Of a DNA stretch of 34,697 bases, positions 33,641 to 34,697 are shown one piece after another (the first letter of the stretch is position 1; every line of letters begins with the position of its first letter). Source of the DNA: Oscillatoriaceae cyanobacterium M33_DOE_052 (GTDB lineage Bacteria > Cyanobacteriota > Cyanobacteriia > Cyanobacteriales > Laspinemataceae); assembly GCA_015296065.1 (NCBI GenBank), contig DVDU01000137.1, positions 1 to 34,697 on the forward strand. Reading direction: 5' to 3'. The notes under the pieces were generated by a model. That model did no database searches. It had not been told where the DNA came from and saw only the letters and a program-made list of their open reading frames with translations. Position numbers and translations under genes: made by a program.

Positions 33641-34516
33641 TCACCCCATTGTCAATCCCAGGCGCTGGCAATAACTTCTTAAAGTATTTTCCAAAAGTAA
33701 GGCCACCGTCATCGGACCGATACCTCCTGGCACTGGCGTAATGAACCCCGCCACTTCCTTCACCGAATCAAAATTAACATCCCCCACCAGGCGGGATTTA
33801 CCGGTGGCATCTGTGACCCGGTTAATGCCCACATCCACCACCACACTACCAGGCTTGACCATATCCGCACCCACCATCTCGGGGCGACCCGCCGCCACTA
33901 CCAGAATGTGGGCGGTGCGGCAGATAGCTGCCAGGTCGGGAGTTCTGGAGTGCGCCACTGTCACTGTTGCATCCGCCGCCAGCAACATCATCGCCATTGG
34001 CTTGCCCACCAAAATACTGCGACCAACCACTACGGCTTGTTTGCCTTTGGGGTTGATGTCGTATTCTTGGAGTAGGCGCATGATGCCCGCAGGAGTACAG
34101 CTTTGTAAACCGGGCTCTCCGCGCAGCAGACGCCCCATATTGACTGGGTGCAAACCATCCACATCTTTATTGGGGTCGATTTCCTGAAGGAGCGCCGCCG
34201 AGTCTAGATGGGGCGGGACGGGCAACTGGAGCAGAATGCCATCTACCCGATCGTCCTGATTCAGGTCCACAATCGCACTTTTGATTTCCGCTTGCGTGGC
34301 TTCGGCTGGAAAATGCTTCAAGAAAGAAGCGATGCCCACGTTAGCGCAGGCTTTTTGTTTGTTTCTAACGTAAGCAGCGCTGGCGGGGTTATCCCCCACC
34401 ATGAGGACCGCCAGTCCCGGAGGGCGGGTACTTGGGTTGGCGGCAATGCCCGATCGTACCTGGTTCTGAATTTTTTGCGCGACGGCTTTACCGTCCAAGA
34501 TAGAAGCTATTGTCAT
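33641..34516 (-). CDS. folD: Methylenetetrahydrofolate dehydrogenase/cyclohydrolase FolD
   Basis: Bifunctional enzyme interconverting 5,10-methylene- and 10-formyl-tetrahydrofolate (NADP-linked), the one-carbon supply for purines and formyl-Met. The 291-residue product shows the [12 protein letters not shown] block (substrate-site Tyr and catalytic Lys), [11 protein letters not shown], the conserved P[11 protein letters not shown] region ([12 protein letters not shown]), [17 protein letters not shown] for NADP, and [17 protein letters not shown] near the end. The length is normal. The start is ATG at 34516, with no clear ribosome site. It is the first gene of folD-crtE-PAP2 on the minus strand. 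Confidence 0.95.
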   Translation of the reverse strand: MTIASILDGKAVAQKIQNQVRSGIAANPSTRPPGLAVLMVGDNPASAAYVRNKQKACANVGIASFLKHFPAEATQAEIKSAIVDLNQDDRVDGILLQLPVPPHLDSAALLQEIDPNKDVDGLHPVNMGRLLRGEPGLQSCTPAGIMRLLQEYDINPKGKQAVVVGRSILVGKPMAMMLLAADATVTVAHSRTPDLAAICRTAHILVVAAGRPEMVGADMVKPGSVVVDVGINRVTDATGKSRLVGDVNFDSVKEVAGFITPVPGGIGPMTVALLLENTLRSYCQRLGLTMG

Positions 34517-34617
34517 AAAAACAGGCGCTTGTACTCCGTTTCACGTTAGGGGAGCCCAGCACTGTCAATAAACTATCACGCCCTCGCCCCATTTCAACAC
34601 TGGTCGGGACATTCCCG

Positions 34618-34697
34618 TGGGGGGAGGGGGAGACGGGGTGACGGGGTGACGGGGTGACGGGGAGACGGGGAGACGGGGTGACGGGGAGCAGGGGAGC
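34618..34697. repeat. G-rich octamer repeat at window end
   Basis: GGGG tracts separated by AGAC or TGAC run to the window edge (eight or more tracts), upstream of folD. It is the complement of the CCCCGTCA family seen at 20020-20045 and 29380-29520. Confidence 0.85.

Noticed and set aside
1-34697. tRNA, rRNA, tmRNA or riboswitch genes
   Set aside because: No T-loop-like GTTCRANTC with a matching cloverleaf, no rRNA segment and no known riboswitch core was recognised; GGTTCGAGTC at 29128 is within coding sequence.

Overview
The window is a typical cyanobacterial chromosome segment, probably from a filamentous, Oscillatoriales-like species. Support comes from the gene content (ycf54, crtE, the oxidative pentose phosphate operon fbp-tal-zwf-opcA, a PIN-TRAM membrane protein, divergent PAP2), many HIP1 octamers (GCGATCGC, e.g. 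near 8285, 14744, 18738, 27437, 32978), and dense short tandem repeats between genes (7-mers of the GGACAAA type; 8- and 9-mers of the CCCCGTCA / CACACTCCC type). I see no rRNA, tRNA, CRISPR array, intact insertion sequence or phage gene.

Layout. 1-2569 (minus): potA then potD, the ATPase and Tat-lipoprotein binding protein of a polyamine ABC importer; permeases are not in view. 2841-4622 (plus): penicillin-binding protein 2, converging on the operon fbp-tal-zwf-opcA (minus, 10241 down to 4690), which supplies night-time and dark NADPH. 10713-14886 (minus): a small conserved protein, a B12-binding-type radical SAM protein, a rhomboid-fold protein whose catalytic residues are replaced by glutamine, and HemW. 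15267-16346 (plus): PIN-TRAM protein. 16579-17358 (minus): SDR oxidoreductase.

17495-23934 (minus) is the most notable region: cheW, cheA-REC, cheB, then a REC-class III adenylate cyclase. The order and the sequences match WspD-WspE-WspF-WspR of the Pseudomonas Wsp surface-sensing pathway, but the GGDEF (c-di-GMP) output domain of WspR is replaced by a cyclase domain carrying the full residue set for cAMP synthesis. Receptor, second CheW and CheR are absent; upstream lies a decayed HlyD-like gene and then an MBL-fold hydrolase. My reading is a Wsp-type sensory array rewired to cAMP.

25606-27851 is gene-poor: pyrophosphatase, a likely 60-residue membrane protein, a doubtful ORF and repeats. 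27852-30416 (plus): a pseudo-orthocaspase with an EF-hand-like loop, one membrane segment and a seven-bladed WD40 propeller. 30529-31673 (plus): pdxJ and ycf54. 31760-34516 (minus): folD-crtE-divergent PAP2.

A second theme is repeat invasion: tandem and palindromic repeats supply start codons (potD, the long zwf frame, the PAP2-like gene), a stop codon (hemW) and a proline-rich linker (caspase-WD40 protein), and form hairpins in operon gaps.
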